A stretch of 64,000 bases of DNA from Eutreptiella sp. 'Long Island Sound 2002' (GCA_964036045.1 OZ038397.1:26777346-26841345); one strand, 5' to 3'; shown: positions 31,575 to 42,535, counted from the stretch's first letter. A program made the numbers and translations. Notes: a model not told the origin generated them from the sequence alone.

Positions 31575-32405
31575 TTACCCAATCGTGAAAGATTCGATCC
31601 ATGTACGGTGAACCAGATCCATCTCCTCGTCGGTGAGAAGGTCCTCCGATTCGCCGATGTCAACGGGGGAAACCGCAAAACATTGCCGCCAGGGCTCTGC
31701 CATGATGCGGTTGACACACACGAAGTCCGTGGCGTTGGCCTGTTCCAAGCCCCCATCCACATAGTGGAATTCCGTTGGCCATCTCTGGGGTGGCATGGGC
31801 TGTCCCCTAGCGTCCTGATAGACACTCTCTCCAGCTGGTAGGACGACTTTATTCAAGGTCATGTTGGTCAACGAGGCAACCCAATCCCGGGTCCATTCCT
31901 CCTCGGTACATCCCATGTGAACCAGCAGCACTGCTATGGAGCGGTCCTTGCGGACTTTCGCAACCGCCCTGGGTATGTCCACTCTGGGGCAATGGATCCA
32001 CATCAGCCTTGATGCGGACCCCAGTGCTTTTTCCACGCGGAATCTTGAGCCCTCCAGTACTTCTCACACACCCGAAGATGGGCGGAGGTTCCTGAGGAGA
32101 ACGGATCGAAGGCCAGATCAGAAGCTCCCAGATCAGCAACGACTCGGTTTGCCACTTCCGGCTTGATGCCGTACTCCTGGTTTGCTAGCCCAGGTGGCTC
32201 AGTTCCCAGTGCGGCTACTTCGAGCTGACTGCGTTCCGGGTGGATCCATTGACACTCCACCTGGTGCTCAGGTGACGAAAGCCACGAGAGCTGGTCGTCC
32301 TGGTACAGGGTCATCGAGGCCTGAGCTGGGAGCACGCCAGAATCCGTCTCCATGATGAAGTCGTATCCGACGATCATGTCCCAGTCCATCTGAGCCTCAT
32401 AAAAG
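31575..32405 (-). pseudogene. Methyltransferase-like pol domain remnant (fragment E)
   Basis: Two overlapping minus-strand frames (32,455-32,003 and 32,036-31,575) together show the layout found in elements A-C. There is an Asp-Pro-Phe-Ser-Ser block, a Trp-Ile-His-Cys-Pro stretch where Asn-Pro-Pro-Phe is expected, a hydrophobic Ile-Ala-Val-Leu-Leu strand, a Trp-containing helix, and a Val-Asp-Gly-Gly end. The frameshift and the lost motif argue for decay. Confidence 0.5.
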
Positions 32406-32639
32406 CTACCTTTGAGTAGGATTTCCTTGCCGAGGGTCCGGGCGGCACAGCTCACGATGGTTCACGAATTGCAGCGCGATCGTGGCTTCATTCGTACATC
32501 CCACCATGTACTGGCCGTTCGCCAGCTTCAGCTTGATAGGTCTCCGACTAGTGGTCAAACACTCCGGCGGAAGTAGGCCAGCCTGAACTAGACTCACCTG
32601 GGCGCCCGTGTCAGCCAACACGTCAAAGACCTTTTCCAC
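32406..32639 (-). pseudogene. Retroelement aspartic protease remnant (fragment E)
   Basis: Asp-Thr-Gly-Ala-Gln-Val-Ser is the catalytic loop of a retropepsin, followed by a beta-strand-rich segment. The second conserved block (Val-Gly-Tyr-Asp-Phe) is in the next frame downstream (near 32,370), so a frameshift separates them. Confidence 0.6.
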
Positions 32640-32753
32640 TTCCCCGCACAGGGCACGGACCCTGAGATGCAGCTACCACTCGCGCCCAACTCGGCGCATG
32701 GCGTGCAAACTCAGGATCTCCGGCCTTTCCAGAAGCTCAATCAGCGACTAGGG

Positions 32754-33470
32754 TAAGAAAAAGTTTATTTTCATTGCCTTGGGGTAGACTTTAGTTGTAT
32801 CAGAGATGCCTAGAGGCATATTGCATTATTATCTTAGTAATGGCCTAACCAAGAGGGGTAATAAAACATTTTGACCTATAGAACCAAGCACTAAATCAGG
32901 ATGTTGTTTGGACCCCTTAATCCCCAAACAATGTGAGCCCGAACATCATTTCTTGGATTGAATGAGGCGCCGACATTGATTCAGAGCCTATGGATTTTCC
33001 TATTTTTTTTATGAATTCTTAGCTATCCTAGCGGTATGCACCCTAGGGGGCTGGGGCACCTCTTTTTGAGAGGTACTTGATTCCATTCCCAATCAGCCTA
33101 GCTAAGTAGGAAGCTCCCATGTGACATGGCAGTGACCTCAGCAAGACATGCCATGCCACCTGAGCACCTATGGGACCCAAAAACAAAGAGTGCACATCCC
33201 AAGATGGCACTATGATGAGAGTGTGCCTATGTGGGCAGTTTTTCCATCAGTTTTTCCATGCATGTAAAATATTTCAATCTCATTGTGCATAAATCTGTAG
33301 TCCTTTGTAGATACATTGACTATCTTATCTTCTTTGTTACTGCAGCCCTTCATGTTGTGATCTTGATCATCTTCTCCTTGCACTTTACTTTGGTTTGGGC
33401 TTGTTGCTTGTATTTCTATCAAAACCAACAGCAGGAGCAAGCAGCAGGGGAAGCACATTAGGGACAACAG
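32754..33470 (+). repeat. Element D LTR, 5' part (split by element A)
   Basis: It starts TAAGAAAAAG and matches the reverse complement of 44,657-45,440 (element B's LTR) over most of its length at roughly 80%. Its last ~21 bp are displaced to 44,582-44,602, beyond the element A insertion. A tRNA-like module lies at 33,019-33,104. Confidence 0.75.
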
Positions 33471-34192
33471 TAAGAAAAAGTCACTGCCATGTCTTTCTTG
33501 GAGGGCTTGATCCAGGCTAAGCCCCCCTTAAAACCCTTTGTTGATGCTGAGACAAACTTAAGTGTTTTTATCTCTCTTTTGTAGCCTAAAGTACACTTTC
33601 TCAAAGTAACTAGGGTTGTGACCCTAGCCCCCCCATGAAGTTCACCCCTACCACTCAACTGAGCGGAGGTACCTTCCTTCATGGAGGTCATACCAAAATA
33701 AATCAGGCATTCCATGCTTGTGGGCCTTGGAGGTTAAGCCTAAGTGGTCTCCCACCCCAAGACCCCTATACTCAATTGATTCTACCACTTATTGTGGTCC
33801 TACTTTGTAACTGTTTCTGAATTCAGTTGCTTGGCCAAGTCATTTTCTGTGTGGTCCTGACATCTATGCCCCTCAGTCCTAACCAGCACCATTTCACCCA
33901 AAAGAGTGCACATGAAGTGCCTATTGCAACCTCTGAGGCTAGAGTGTGACCAATTTTCATATAAAACCTTTTGCTTTATCCATTTGTGATTGAATCTATG
34001 TACATATACCTGCTTTGTCTATCTGCAGCCCTTCTGTGTTACACTGGATTCCAAAACCAATCATTGATTTCATTGATCCGATCCATATTCAGTCCTTGCT
34101 CTACTTGCTGCTTTGGTTTGGGGTTTTCCACTACAAAACCAACTTGCAGGAATACATCAAAAGACCTAGGGCATAATTCAAGGACATCTTTC
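33471..34192 (+). repeat. Element A 5' LTR
   Basis: 722 bp, from TAAGAAAAAG to GACATCTTTC. It is nearly identical to 43,860-44,581; for example the only clear mismatches near 33,703 and 33,945 are a short AT difference and one G/C. ATATAAAA at 33,959 is a possible TATA box. Confidence 0.9.
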
Positions 34193-34207
34193 CGGTAGCA
34201 GAGACAG
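34193..34207 (+). promoter_or_regulatory. Element A primer-binding site (initiator tRNA-Met type)
   Basis: CGGTAGCAGAGACAG directly follows the 5' LTR. GGTAGCAGAG is complementary to the 3' end of eukaryotic initiator tRNA-Met (…CUCUGCUACCA). The first base is C where T is expected. The homologous site of element D at 44,603 has the T. Confidence 0.7.
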
Positions 34208-34271
34208 TCCCTTGAGACCTTTTGAACCGACCCTGAGAAGTGCAGAACAAAAGCTCAACAACAAGTCCATA

Positions 34272-36446
34272 ATGTCCACACCAAGTGTAAGGACCTGGCC
34301 TATCCGAACTGTCCAAGTACAAATGGGCAGTGTGGTCCACCCAATGAGTGAACCACCACACCGAGCACCACATCACCTCAGTGGCGCATCTGGGTCCCAA
34401 GGAGATCCAGAACGCAGAAGGGCGGAGAAGAATAAAGGCCTTACCACCGAGGCCTTAGCAGCACACGGTGGAGACAGCTTCAGTCACCTCCACAGACGTG
34501 TGGCTGCTTCAGTATCACGATCCAATTGCCCAGCTTCATCCTCAACTGCCATTGAAGGACCTGAGGAATATGAGAAGCTGAAGATGAAGATGGATGAGTA
34601 CATCATGCACGATGAGTACTACAAATCCATCCGTGGGGAAGATGGAGAGGAACCACTGGCTGTACATGGGTCCAGACCACGTACGGATCTAGGGTCCTAC
34701 TCACACTCAGGCCCTCCGTCTACTGCATCCCTGCCAAGACGACTACGACCTGAGTACCCAACCCCAAGGGCTCCCGAAGTGGGCCCAACACGAGTCGAAG
34801 AACATCATCCAAGGCCAACCTACGGTGCCCTGGATCAAACGGCCGAGCTGCTGGCCAAATTCCTGTCTGGATCAGAAGATCCAGATGTGACGGCCTTATC
34901 AGAGGCCATTAAGGCTAAACTGGGTATTGCAGAACCCTTACCCAAGCCTGAGTTCCTCTCTCTCTCTCCAGGGCCGAGTACCCTGGCCGAAGATCTCAAG
35001 AGATCGAGGGTCTCAAGGCTGTTGCCTAAGGTTACCTGCCCCAGCCCCTTTCACCCCCGTGCCAGGACTGTGCCTATGGCGGACCTACAGGACGTGCCTG
35101 TCACAGAGAGTGAGAGAAGAGGGCTGTCAGCCCTGGCCCCACTTGCCGGCGTGTCGCCTTCAGGCCTAACTCCGGGGGGTGGGAAGATGGGCAGACCAAT
35201 TGCCCAGGCGAACATCCAGCTGGAACTGCCGGAGTTCGACCCTAAAAACCTGCCCGAATGGGCAGAAGAATTTGCGGAGTTCCTTTTGTTGACAGGCCAA
35301 TCCCATGTGGATGTGGCCACCAAATGTTCACTGCTAAAACGCTCATGCAAAAAGAAATTTTTGCAAAAACAGGTCAAACAGATTGTGAAAACCTGTTCTA
35401 CTTGGGCGGAGGTACTCCTGAGGTTAGAGAAAACATTCCCAGTCTATGAGACTGACCTCAGCGTACGCACACAAATCGAGGAGCTACCTATGCTCCCGTA
35501 GTTTCCATCCGCTGCGCGAATTTCTGAGTATGTGTGCGACATGGAGTACTTATTTTCGAGGATGAATGTGGGCTCCTACGGAGCCACTGAGCCCCACCTG
35601 TGGCTCATGAGTAAGATCCCCAAGCGTACGTGGGATGATTGCCGCTCAACCTCTGAGAGGAAGAGCAGGACCCACTCGTATGATACACTGGTGGATCTCT
35701 TGATTGAGCTAGCTCTTGAGAGAGAGAACGACTCCCACATGGAGAAGTTCCTCAAGAAGCATTTGGGACGAGGTGGTACCCCTACCCCTGAACGTGGCGA
35801 AGGGAAGGGGCATAAAAATCCCACTAACACCAACCAGGGAGGCGGTAAAGGGAGGGGCAACCTACGTGCCATGAACGAGGTTCCAACTGATGCAGGCACC
35901 CCCCCCCTGTTTTACTGCCGACCTGTCAATGACAAGGGGGGACCTTGTCATGCCTCTGACTGCGATCTCCGCAGTGGCTGTATGCTGCAGATGAAACGTC
36001 AGCAGCATACTAAAGATGGGAAAACTGTGACCCATCAGGACCACTTCAGGTGTACCATCACCTGTGGTTACTGTGGCAAGCATCGTCACTATGAGGACGA
36101 ATGCCACATCAAGAAACGCGAGAGTGACAAACTCAAGCGTCAGGAGGCGGAGCGCCAGAAGAACCCGACGCCCGCCAGAAATCCCCCGAATGGGGATAAA
36201 GGTAAAGGAGGTGGCAAGGGGGGTGGTAAGACTGGACCCCCTAACCCCCAGAGGCGCTCATCAGCGCCCGTTGCTACGCCTACTCCTGCTGCTACACCCG
36301 CTCCTGCCGCAGGTGTCCCCCAGAAGCGCCCCCAAGGGGATAACGCTACCCCTGAGGGGAATAATTCTAAGAAGAGGCGCTTGGCCTGGATGGCCAAGTC
36401 CCTCATGGCTGCAGGAGTGGATGTGAAATTCCCTGATGAGGAATAG
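34272..36446 (+). CDS. Element A Gag (capsid, CCHC zinc knuckle), with internal TAG
   Basis: First ATG in frame is 34,272. A Ser/Pro-rich N-terminus leads to a capsid-like helical region (about 35,200-35,750). It is interrupted at TAG 35,499-35,501, after which homologous sequence continues in the same frame; TAG is one C-to-T change from CAG. A His/Cys cluster precedes a perfect C-x2-C-x4-H-x4-C knuckle at 36,063-36,104, followed by a Gly/Lys/Pro-rich basic tail. Gag packages element RNA. The frame ends at TAG 36,444-36,446, directly upstream of pol in the same frame. Element B gag aligns over the capsid end, the Cys/His cluster and the knuckle. Confidence 0.8.
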
Positions 36447-39400
36447 GGGGGCGGCTCCGAAGAGGGGGACTTGGTTTTCTGGATCCTCGTGAAAATCGGG
36501 GATCAGGTTTTTCGAGCAGTGCTTGATACCGGTGCAACACTTTCCATAGTGGCCCGGCTCCTGCTTAAAACTTTCAGGAAGACCAAGACTGTGGCCATAA
36601 GAGTAGGGGATGGGCGTACCATCCATTCCTTGGGGGGGGTCGATGTGACCATATGTCTGGGCGACGAAACCGTGACCCAACACTGCAGAGTGTTGGACAC
36701 TGACGCCTTTGACATTGTCATTGGCACTGACTTTCTAAGAAGAAACCCCCAGGTTAAAATGCTGTCCCTACAGCGTCCTTACTCTTTGCACTGCGACTTT
36801 GGCAGTGGGCTATTCTCCGTTCCTTTGGAGCTGTCAGGACGAAAAGAGTCTGGGCTGCGCTACGCAGCCAAGACGAACTATCGTACTGAAAACTACCAAC
36901 TGGCCCGTCAGGTTCTCGAAAATGGACTGGCGGCCCTTCAGGTAAACCTGGACGAGATCCAGGTGGAATTGTTTGCGAGCCAACAACAGCACATCATGCA
37001 GTTGTACTGCTCGAAACAAATGAACAATGCTTTCCGATTCTTCTGGAAAGCAATGGGCCTAGCGTATGCTAACCCTCCCTTCTCCCTGCTCGCGAAGGTT
37101 CTAACCAAGATCGCTTATGAGGGAGGAAGGGTTGTTATGTGCACCCCTGACTGGGGTTGCTCTGGTGAACATGCTTACTGGCGCCGTATGCTTGACCGAA
37201 TGACCGTGGCAAGAGTGCAACTCCCCGACGGCCCCATCTATGTGCCTGAGGACTCAGACACAGCTATGCAGGCCCCTGAGTGGGCCAGTTTCCTGTCCAT
37301 CATCGATGGATCTCTCAATCCTGTACCCCTGTGTGACCTGGACCAGGTGCTACTAAAAGAGGTCATGGCCGAAAATCGTGGCCTGACCCTTTATGATTTC
37401 AAAAATCGATCCCCTGAGCACCTATCTGCCACACTTACAGGGTGTGAGTCTCCTGATGACTATCTGGAACCTGCAGCTGTAAAAGAGGATGCTGACGACC
37501 AACTGTCTGAGATCGCCAGCACTATTCCCTCTGTTGATCCCAGCTGTGTTGACCTAAAACATAGTGCTTTCCTGGCCCAGCTGTTGCTAGAGGAGGTAGA
37601 TCTAGAGTCAACCTCTGAACCCGCTTCCTCTGTTGGAAAACCAGTGCTACACATGCAGCCTGTGCACACAGGTGAACCCCTGGCCCGGAGTACTGATGCT
37701 CTGGCACGGCCTGCTGCTAATAACATGCCCTTGTCTGAGCATGACACGCAAGAACTCCGACGGCTGCTGTACCTGAAGGCCGAAGGTATTGAGCGCCAAG
37801 AGCGGCTGCAATACCTCAGACAGACCTGGAAATACTCCATCTGGTGTGAGGAGGACGATGAGTCCTATACGCTGCCTGATCCTGAGATACCTCTAGTGTA
37901 CTCTCTACACTATGGGCAGCAATGTCCCCCTGAGTGGGACGATGGTACTGTACCTGCCGAAACTGCTGATCGGCATAAAAAGAAAGAACATGGAAAAAGC
38001 AACCTCCATGCTGAGGAGGATTTCCTTCAGAAAGTCGAGAGTCTTAACCTTGACCCCCGCCTGAAGAAACTGCTTATAACCTATGAGGAGGTGTTCGGCG
38101 CCTTGCCGCCTCCCCTATCTTGCAAAAAACTGGTCCAGATGGACCTGAAATTGAAACCAGAATTTGAAAAGACGCGAGTGAGGCGTCGTCCCTATCCCGC
38201 TCCACAGGAACAGGTTGAAGAAATCGAGCGCCAGATCCAAGAATGCATTGATGCTGGCCTCGTTGAAGAGTACAAACATGGGGACTATCCCCATCACTGC
38301 AGCCCCTGTTTCCTTGTTGCTAAACCAGGGTCGACTGCTCTACGTCTTGTTGTAGACTATGGTGAGGTCAACAAGAAAACCCAGAACCACTCAGGGAGTA
38401 TTCCTAACATGGAAAACACCCTGGAGCGTATTGCCAAATGCAGGTATAAGACCAAAATGAACAAACGCTCTGGTTTCTGGCAGGTTGACCTAACCGCCGC
38501 AGCTCAGGAGCTGCTTGCCTCTATAACCCCTAAGGGTCGTGTCTTCAAGTGGAAGGTTATGCCTTTCGGGGTGGCTAACGCCCCAGCGCTCTTCCAGGAG
38601 CTTATGAACAAAATTTTGTACATACTGAGGCGCAGGCCTCTAGTACAAGAGTTGATTTCTCGGGGTGCAGAAATGGAGGCTCACATCGACGACGTGAGTT
38701 TGGGTACTAATACCAAAGAGGACCATGTCCTTCTCCTCCGTGAATTCTTCACTGTCTGTCAAGAAAACCATCTCCGAATCAAACTCGAAAAATGCGAGTT
38801 TATGAAAGAGGAGATGGAGTATTTGGGTTTCGACGTGGGGTATGGCTGGAGGAAACCAGCCGCGTCTAAGATGCAGCCCCTACAGGACATGCAGATTCGC
38901 GATGACCCTAAGAAGGGTCTACACGATGTGAGGAGTTTTGTGGGCGCCTGTAATTTCTATCGGCGTGACATCCACAATTTTACTTACTCCTCTGCACCCC
39001 TCACTGACCTAATCAAGAAAACTACTCCCTGGAGGTGGACCTCCAGAGAGGAAGAGTGTTTCCAGGAGTTGAAGAAGAAGATTGCCTCCTCCAACTGCCT
39101 GGGGGTTCCCCGCCCTGAGGGCGAGATAGTCCTGATCACTGATGCCAGTGATGTAGGGGGGGGAGGTACGATCTACCAATGGCAGGAGCTTAACCCCGCT
39201 GAGCTAACCCACTGCCATTATCGTACTACTGGACTGAACCGTGATGGTTCGTTGAAACATGACTATCCTACCAGTGAGTGGCGACTGGTGCCACTGGGAC
39301 ACTGGAATTGGAAGTGGAACCAAGCGCGTTCCAACTACAGCACCTATGACCAGGAACTCCTGGCCGGTATGTTGGTGCTATCTTCACAATCCCGACTCCT

Positions 39401-41249
39401 GGGGTCTAACCCTATTGTCTGGCTGTGTGACCAGGAGCCTGTGAAGTCTTTTCAGAAGGGCCCACCACCAGAAAAAGCGAAGCTAAAACGGTGGTGGACT
39501 TACCTGAGCCAGTTCAGGCTGACAGTGCATCATATCCCCGGGATTAAGAATGAACTGTCTGACTATATATCGCGCAACAACTTCGATGCGCTTATTGGTG
39601 AGAGCTCTGAGGCACTCGCCAAAGAGGCTTTCCAGCGTATGGATGTCCAGCTTGACCTGTCCATGCGCACTGCTGGAATCCTGGAGGGTTGGAGTCTAAC
39701 CGACTATCAGTCAGAGTATGAAGCAATTCTCCAAACCCTCAACACTGGTCTCGAACCCCGTGTCATTGACGGGCACCAGTGGTATGAAAACAATCAGTAC
39801 CTCTTCTACGAGGACCGAATTGTGGTGCCTGAGGCACGACTGGATGGGTGCCTACAGTGGTCCCATCTCAGTTCTGGTCACACTGGCGCTAATCGCTCAG
39901 TGGACTTCTTCCGTGAGTGTTTCTACTCTAGTCTAACCCTGACTGAACTGAGGTCGCGTATGCAGACCATTGTGGATGCTTGTGGCTGTCATGCCAGCAA
40001 GCAAAGTGACAGTAGGGATAGGGGTCTGATCTCCAGCTTACCCATACCCTATTGTGCTAACTCTCTTCTCTACGTGGATTACATCCACGGCTTACCACGC
40101 TTTGGCGGCTATGATAGTTGCCTCGTGGTCACCTGTGGTCTATCTCGCTTCACCCGTGTGTTCCCTTGCAATAAGAAAATCACAGGTGAGCAGACGGTAA
40201 AAATGTTGGTCGAACAATGGTTCGAACCCTATGGAGCACCTAAACAGGTGCACTCTGATGAAGATGTACGCATCCGCAGTGACACTGGGTGGTACAAACG
40301 AGTGCTAAATGCCCTCAACGTGGAGGTAACCACAGGTGTGCCCTACACTCACACGTCTAACCCTCTCTGTGAGAGACAGAACCGTGTGGTGGAGCAAAAC
40401 TTAAGAATCCTGATGAAACAGGAGCGCACCAAGGACTGGGTACGCCTAGTGCCCTGGGCAGTTCTGTCCATGAACTCACAGCGGAGCTCTTCTACGGGTT
40501 TCACCCCCCACGAACTGTTCCATGGAGGACGACCTGCTTGGTTCTTCAAAACCCCCTTTCCTGAGGACTTCAAGAGCCCTGTGGGAGATTGGCTAGAACA
40601 CAAGCAGTCTCTGGCTAACATGGCTGGTACTAACCTGAGGCACATTCGTGACCGTGAACAGAGCCGACGGAACCGCCTACGGCGACCTGCCAGCTTCAAG
40701 GTTGGTGACCTTGTTTTGGTACACCATTCACGCCTACCCTCCTGGCCACGTAACTGCCTACAGGACCCTTACTTTGGACCCTATCGTATCATCAGGATAG
40801 ATGGATCCAGGATCCATGTCAGGTGCAGTCCACGTCTAGGTGGTGAACTGCTATGTGCTCCTAAGCAGTTGAGGCACTATCACTCCCCTGACGACTTGTC
40901 TTGGGATGAGTGGCGCCTCAGCGACAGTGAGATTGAACGTATAGACCTAGAGAACGCTGCCAGTCCAGAGGAGGCAGACGAACTCGAAGAGATGACTGCC
41001 GATGAGATGGCAGTCGATGGTTACTACGTGGTTGCAGGTATTGCTCGCCACGAGTATAAACAGGGCTGGAAATTCCTTACCCTGTGGGATGGCTATGGGT
41101 TGTCCGAGGCGACCTGGGAACCTATGTCAGCCTTCATACAACCAGATGGGAGTATCAACCCCATCTTCCGCACTTACCTCGTTGAGAACAACGAGGGGCA
41201 GCTCCTAACCCGTGCTGAGACTATGTCCCAGCGTAAGAAGCGAAACTAA
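36447..41249 (+). CDS. Element A Pol: protease, methyltransferase-like, RT, RNase H, integrase, chromodomain
   Basis: It follows the gag TAG without a frame change, and no ATG is needed if the stop is read through. Protease: Asp-Thr-Gly-Ala at 36,525 and Ile-Val-Ile-Gly-Thr-Asp. Extra domain: Glu-Leu-Phe-Ala-Ser near 36,966, Asn-Pro-Pro-Phe at 37,071-37,082 and a Pro-Asp-Trp strand end. An acidic linker follows to ~38,000. RT (38,130-38,840): active site His-Ile-Asp-Asp at 38,683 instead of Tyr-x-Asp-Asp. RNase H: Thr-Asp-Ala-Ser, Gln-Glu-Leu, Cys-Asp-Gln. Integrase: HHCC-like finger with its last Cys apparently replaced, a DDE core with D-x35-E and Asn-Pro-Leu-Cys-Glu-Arg, and a GPY/F module at ~40,773. 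Chromodomain at about 41,011-41,150 with Trp-Glu-Pro; in chromoviruses this guides integration to heterochromatin. Confidence 0.9.
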   Translation, partial: GGGSEEGDLVFWILVKIGDQVFRAVLDTGATLSIVARLLLKTFRKTKTVAIRVGDGRTIHSLGGVDVTICLGDETVTQHCRVLDTDAFDIVIGTDFLRRNPQVKMLSLQRPYSLHCDFGSGLFSVPLELSGRKESGLRYAAKTNYRTENYQLARQVLENGLAALQVNLDEIQVELFASQQQHIMQLYCSKQMNNAFRFFWKAMGLAYANPPFSLLAKVLTKIAYEGGRVVMCTPDWGCSGEHAYWRRMLDRMTVARVQLPDGPIYVPEDSDTAMQAPEWASFLSIIDGSLNPVPLCDLDQVLLKEVMAENRGLTLYDFKNRSPEHLSATLTGCESPDDYLEPAAVKEDADDQLSEIASTIPSVDPSCVDLKHSAFLAQLLLEEVDLESTSEPASSVGKPVLHMQPVHTGEPLARSTDALARPAANNMPLSEHDTQELRRLLYLKAEGIERQERLQYLRQTWKYSIWCEEDDESYTLPDPEIPLVYSLHYGQQCPPEWDDGTVPAETADRHKKKEHGKSNLHAEEDFLQKVESLNLDPRLKKLLITYEEVFGALPPPLSCKKLVQMDLKLKPEFEKTRVRRRPYPAPQEQVEEIERQIQECIDAGLVEEYKHGDYPHHCSPCFLVAKPGSTALRLVVDYGEVNKKTQNHSGSIPNMENTLERIAKCRYKTKMNKRSGFWQVDLTAAAQELLASITPKGRVFKWKVMPFGVANAPALFQELMNKILYILRRRPLVQELISRGAEMEAHIDDVSLGTNTKEDHVLLLREFFTVCQENHLRIKLEKCEFMKEEMEYLGFDVGYGWRKPAASKMQPLQDMQIRDDPKKGLHDVRSFVGACNFYRRDIHNFTYSSAPLTDLIKKTTPWRWTSREEECFQELKKKIASSNCLGVPRPEGEIVLITDASDVGGGGTIYQWQELNPAELTHCHYRTTGLNRDGSLKHDYPTSEWRLVPLGHWNWKWNQARSNYSTYDQELLAGMLVLSSQSRLLGSNPIVWLCDQEPVKSFQKGPPPEKAKLKRWWTYLSQFRLTVHHIPGIKNELSDYISRNNFDALIGESSEALAKEAFQRMDVQLDLSMRTAGILEGWSLTDYQSEYEAILQTLNTGLEPRVIDGHQWYENNQYLFYEDRIVVPEARLDGCLQWSHLSSGHTGANRSVDFFRECFYSSLTLTELRSRMQTIVDACGCHASKQSDSRDRGLISSLPIPYCANSLLYVDYIHGLPRFGGYDSCLVVTCGLSRFTRVFPCNKKITGEQTVKMLVEQWFEPYGAPKQVHSDEDVRIRSDTGWYKRVLNALNVEVTTGVPYTHTSNPLCERQNRVVEQNLRILMKQERTKDWVRLVPWAVLSMNSQRSSSTGFTPHELFHGGRPAWFFKTPFPEDFKSPVGDWLEHKQSLANMAGTNLRHIRDREQSRRNRLRRPASFKVGDLVLVHHSRLPSWPRNCLQDPYFGPYRIIRIDGSRIHVRCSPRLGGELLCAPKQLRHYHSPDDLSWDEWRLSDSEIERIDLENAASPEEADELEEMTADEMAVDGYYVVAGIARHEYKQGWKFLTLWDGYGLSEATWEPMSAFIQPDGSINPIFRTYLVENNEGQLLTRAETMSQRKKRN

Positions 41250-42535
41250 TTACCCTGTGTCAGTCTACTGACCCTGTCTGTGCCCTGCAGACCCATGCCT
41301 ATGGTTTCCAGCGTGAGCCAGGTGGCCGCTTATCAAAATTGCAGCCACCCAGCGAGTGTTTGCCTTGTTGACCATGTGTTGCATGGGTACTGCCCTAATG
41401 TAATGACCTTGGTGAGCCAACGAAGAACGGTGGCTTTCTACACCAGGGGGGAATGACAAGCGCGGTGTTATGAGGCAAGGTGTGTCTTCCCTCCTTGGGG
41501 ACAAGCGAGCCCACAGTTAGGACCCCTGACTGGTCCAGACCCATGGGGTTCTACCCTTCCTTACAGGGTTTACCTTACCCTAACCTGCCATAACGCATGT
41601 GTGAGTGTGCTAGTCCTAAGGTCCTGAGAGCAAGCCGCAGAAGTGGTGTCCTAATTATACCCAAGTCTGCGCCCTTGCTAAACCTGGAGGGTTGGCTTAT
41701 TGATGCCACGGGGTACGCCCCGGGTCTCCCCTCCCCTATGCGCCCAATTTCTGTGCTGGCGCAAAACCTTGGGGGAATACCCAGAGTGTTAGTCCAGGTA
41801 TTGTTTTCCCTACCTATCTGTCTACTACAGGGAGGGGTGGCCAAAAGCTATGAAGGCATGCAAAACGCCTGTTTGCTATGTGGCCAAAAACACTAACCTA
41901 ACCACTGTCACAGCCCACCAGCCCAGCTAAAATTGCAGGAAAAGGGTGGGACAGTGACACGCCCCCTACAGGTCCTACACACCCTACAGTGGCACCATCC
42001 TGGTGGGCGAGCACTGGGCAACTGGCTCTAGCCCCCACTCAGGACTACCACTCCTACACGCACACTCTACTTGGCGTTGCGGAGGTGAAGTTCTCATGGG
42101 TCCTAACGACCCTCCTGTGAAAAGGACGAGAGAACACAACGCTCCTAAGCAGCTGTGGCCTAAGAGGGGACGCCACAACGCGTTTCCCCTGCTAGGGCTT
42201 GGAGGGAAGGGGTGCTCTCGTTGCGCGCACAGCGCAGATGTCGTTGAAGTCGAACTGTCCTCGCCAGTCCTGGCTGAGGCACAGTGATTTGATTTGTGAT
42301 CAGCGCCCCTGTTTTGCTGGGGCAGAAAAATGGTAGCCGCCGAAGGCAGCGGCTGCGTGCACCAATCACCCTAGCCTCTCCCACCTGTACAAAAGAGGCA
42401 GATGAAGGGGCGTTTGCGACTGTGGAACCAAGCAACACTCCAGGTATTATACCCTTCTCAGTGTGACCTATAATACGCTGTTCGCAAACACGCTGCAGAT
42501 GCAGCTACCCCTGTCAAGCAAGCAAGCTTTAAGAA

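Larger units (their letters stand above)
31430..32753 (-). mobile_element. Fragment E: degenerate Gypsy-like pol (protease and methyltransferase-like domain)
   Basis: Minus-strand frames at 32,639-32,406 (protease with Asp-Thr-Gly-Ala), 32,455-32,003, 32,036-31,575 and 31,602-31,430 read consecutively as a pol segment with frameshifts. The order is protease, then the methyltransferase-like domain seen in elements A-C (ending with the typical Val-Asp-Gly-Gly), then a linker. RT and integrase are missing. The NPPF site is not intact (His-Cys-Pro-Arg at the expected place). It is cut on the right by the element D LTR at 32,754, so it is the oldest layer of the nest. Confidence 0.6.

Noticed and set aside
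41575-41896. 99-codon frame (+) and 89-codon frame (-) conserved between elements A and B after pol
   Set aside because: Both frames are conserved because the DNA is nearly identical; every change seen in the plus frame is amino-acid altering, so coding constraint is not supported.
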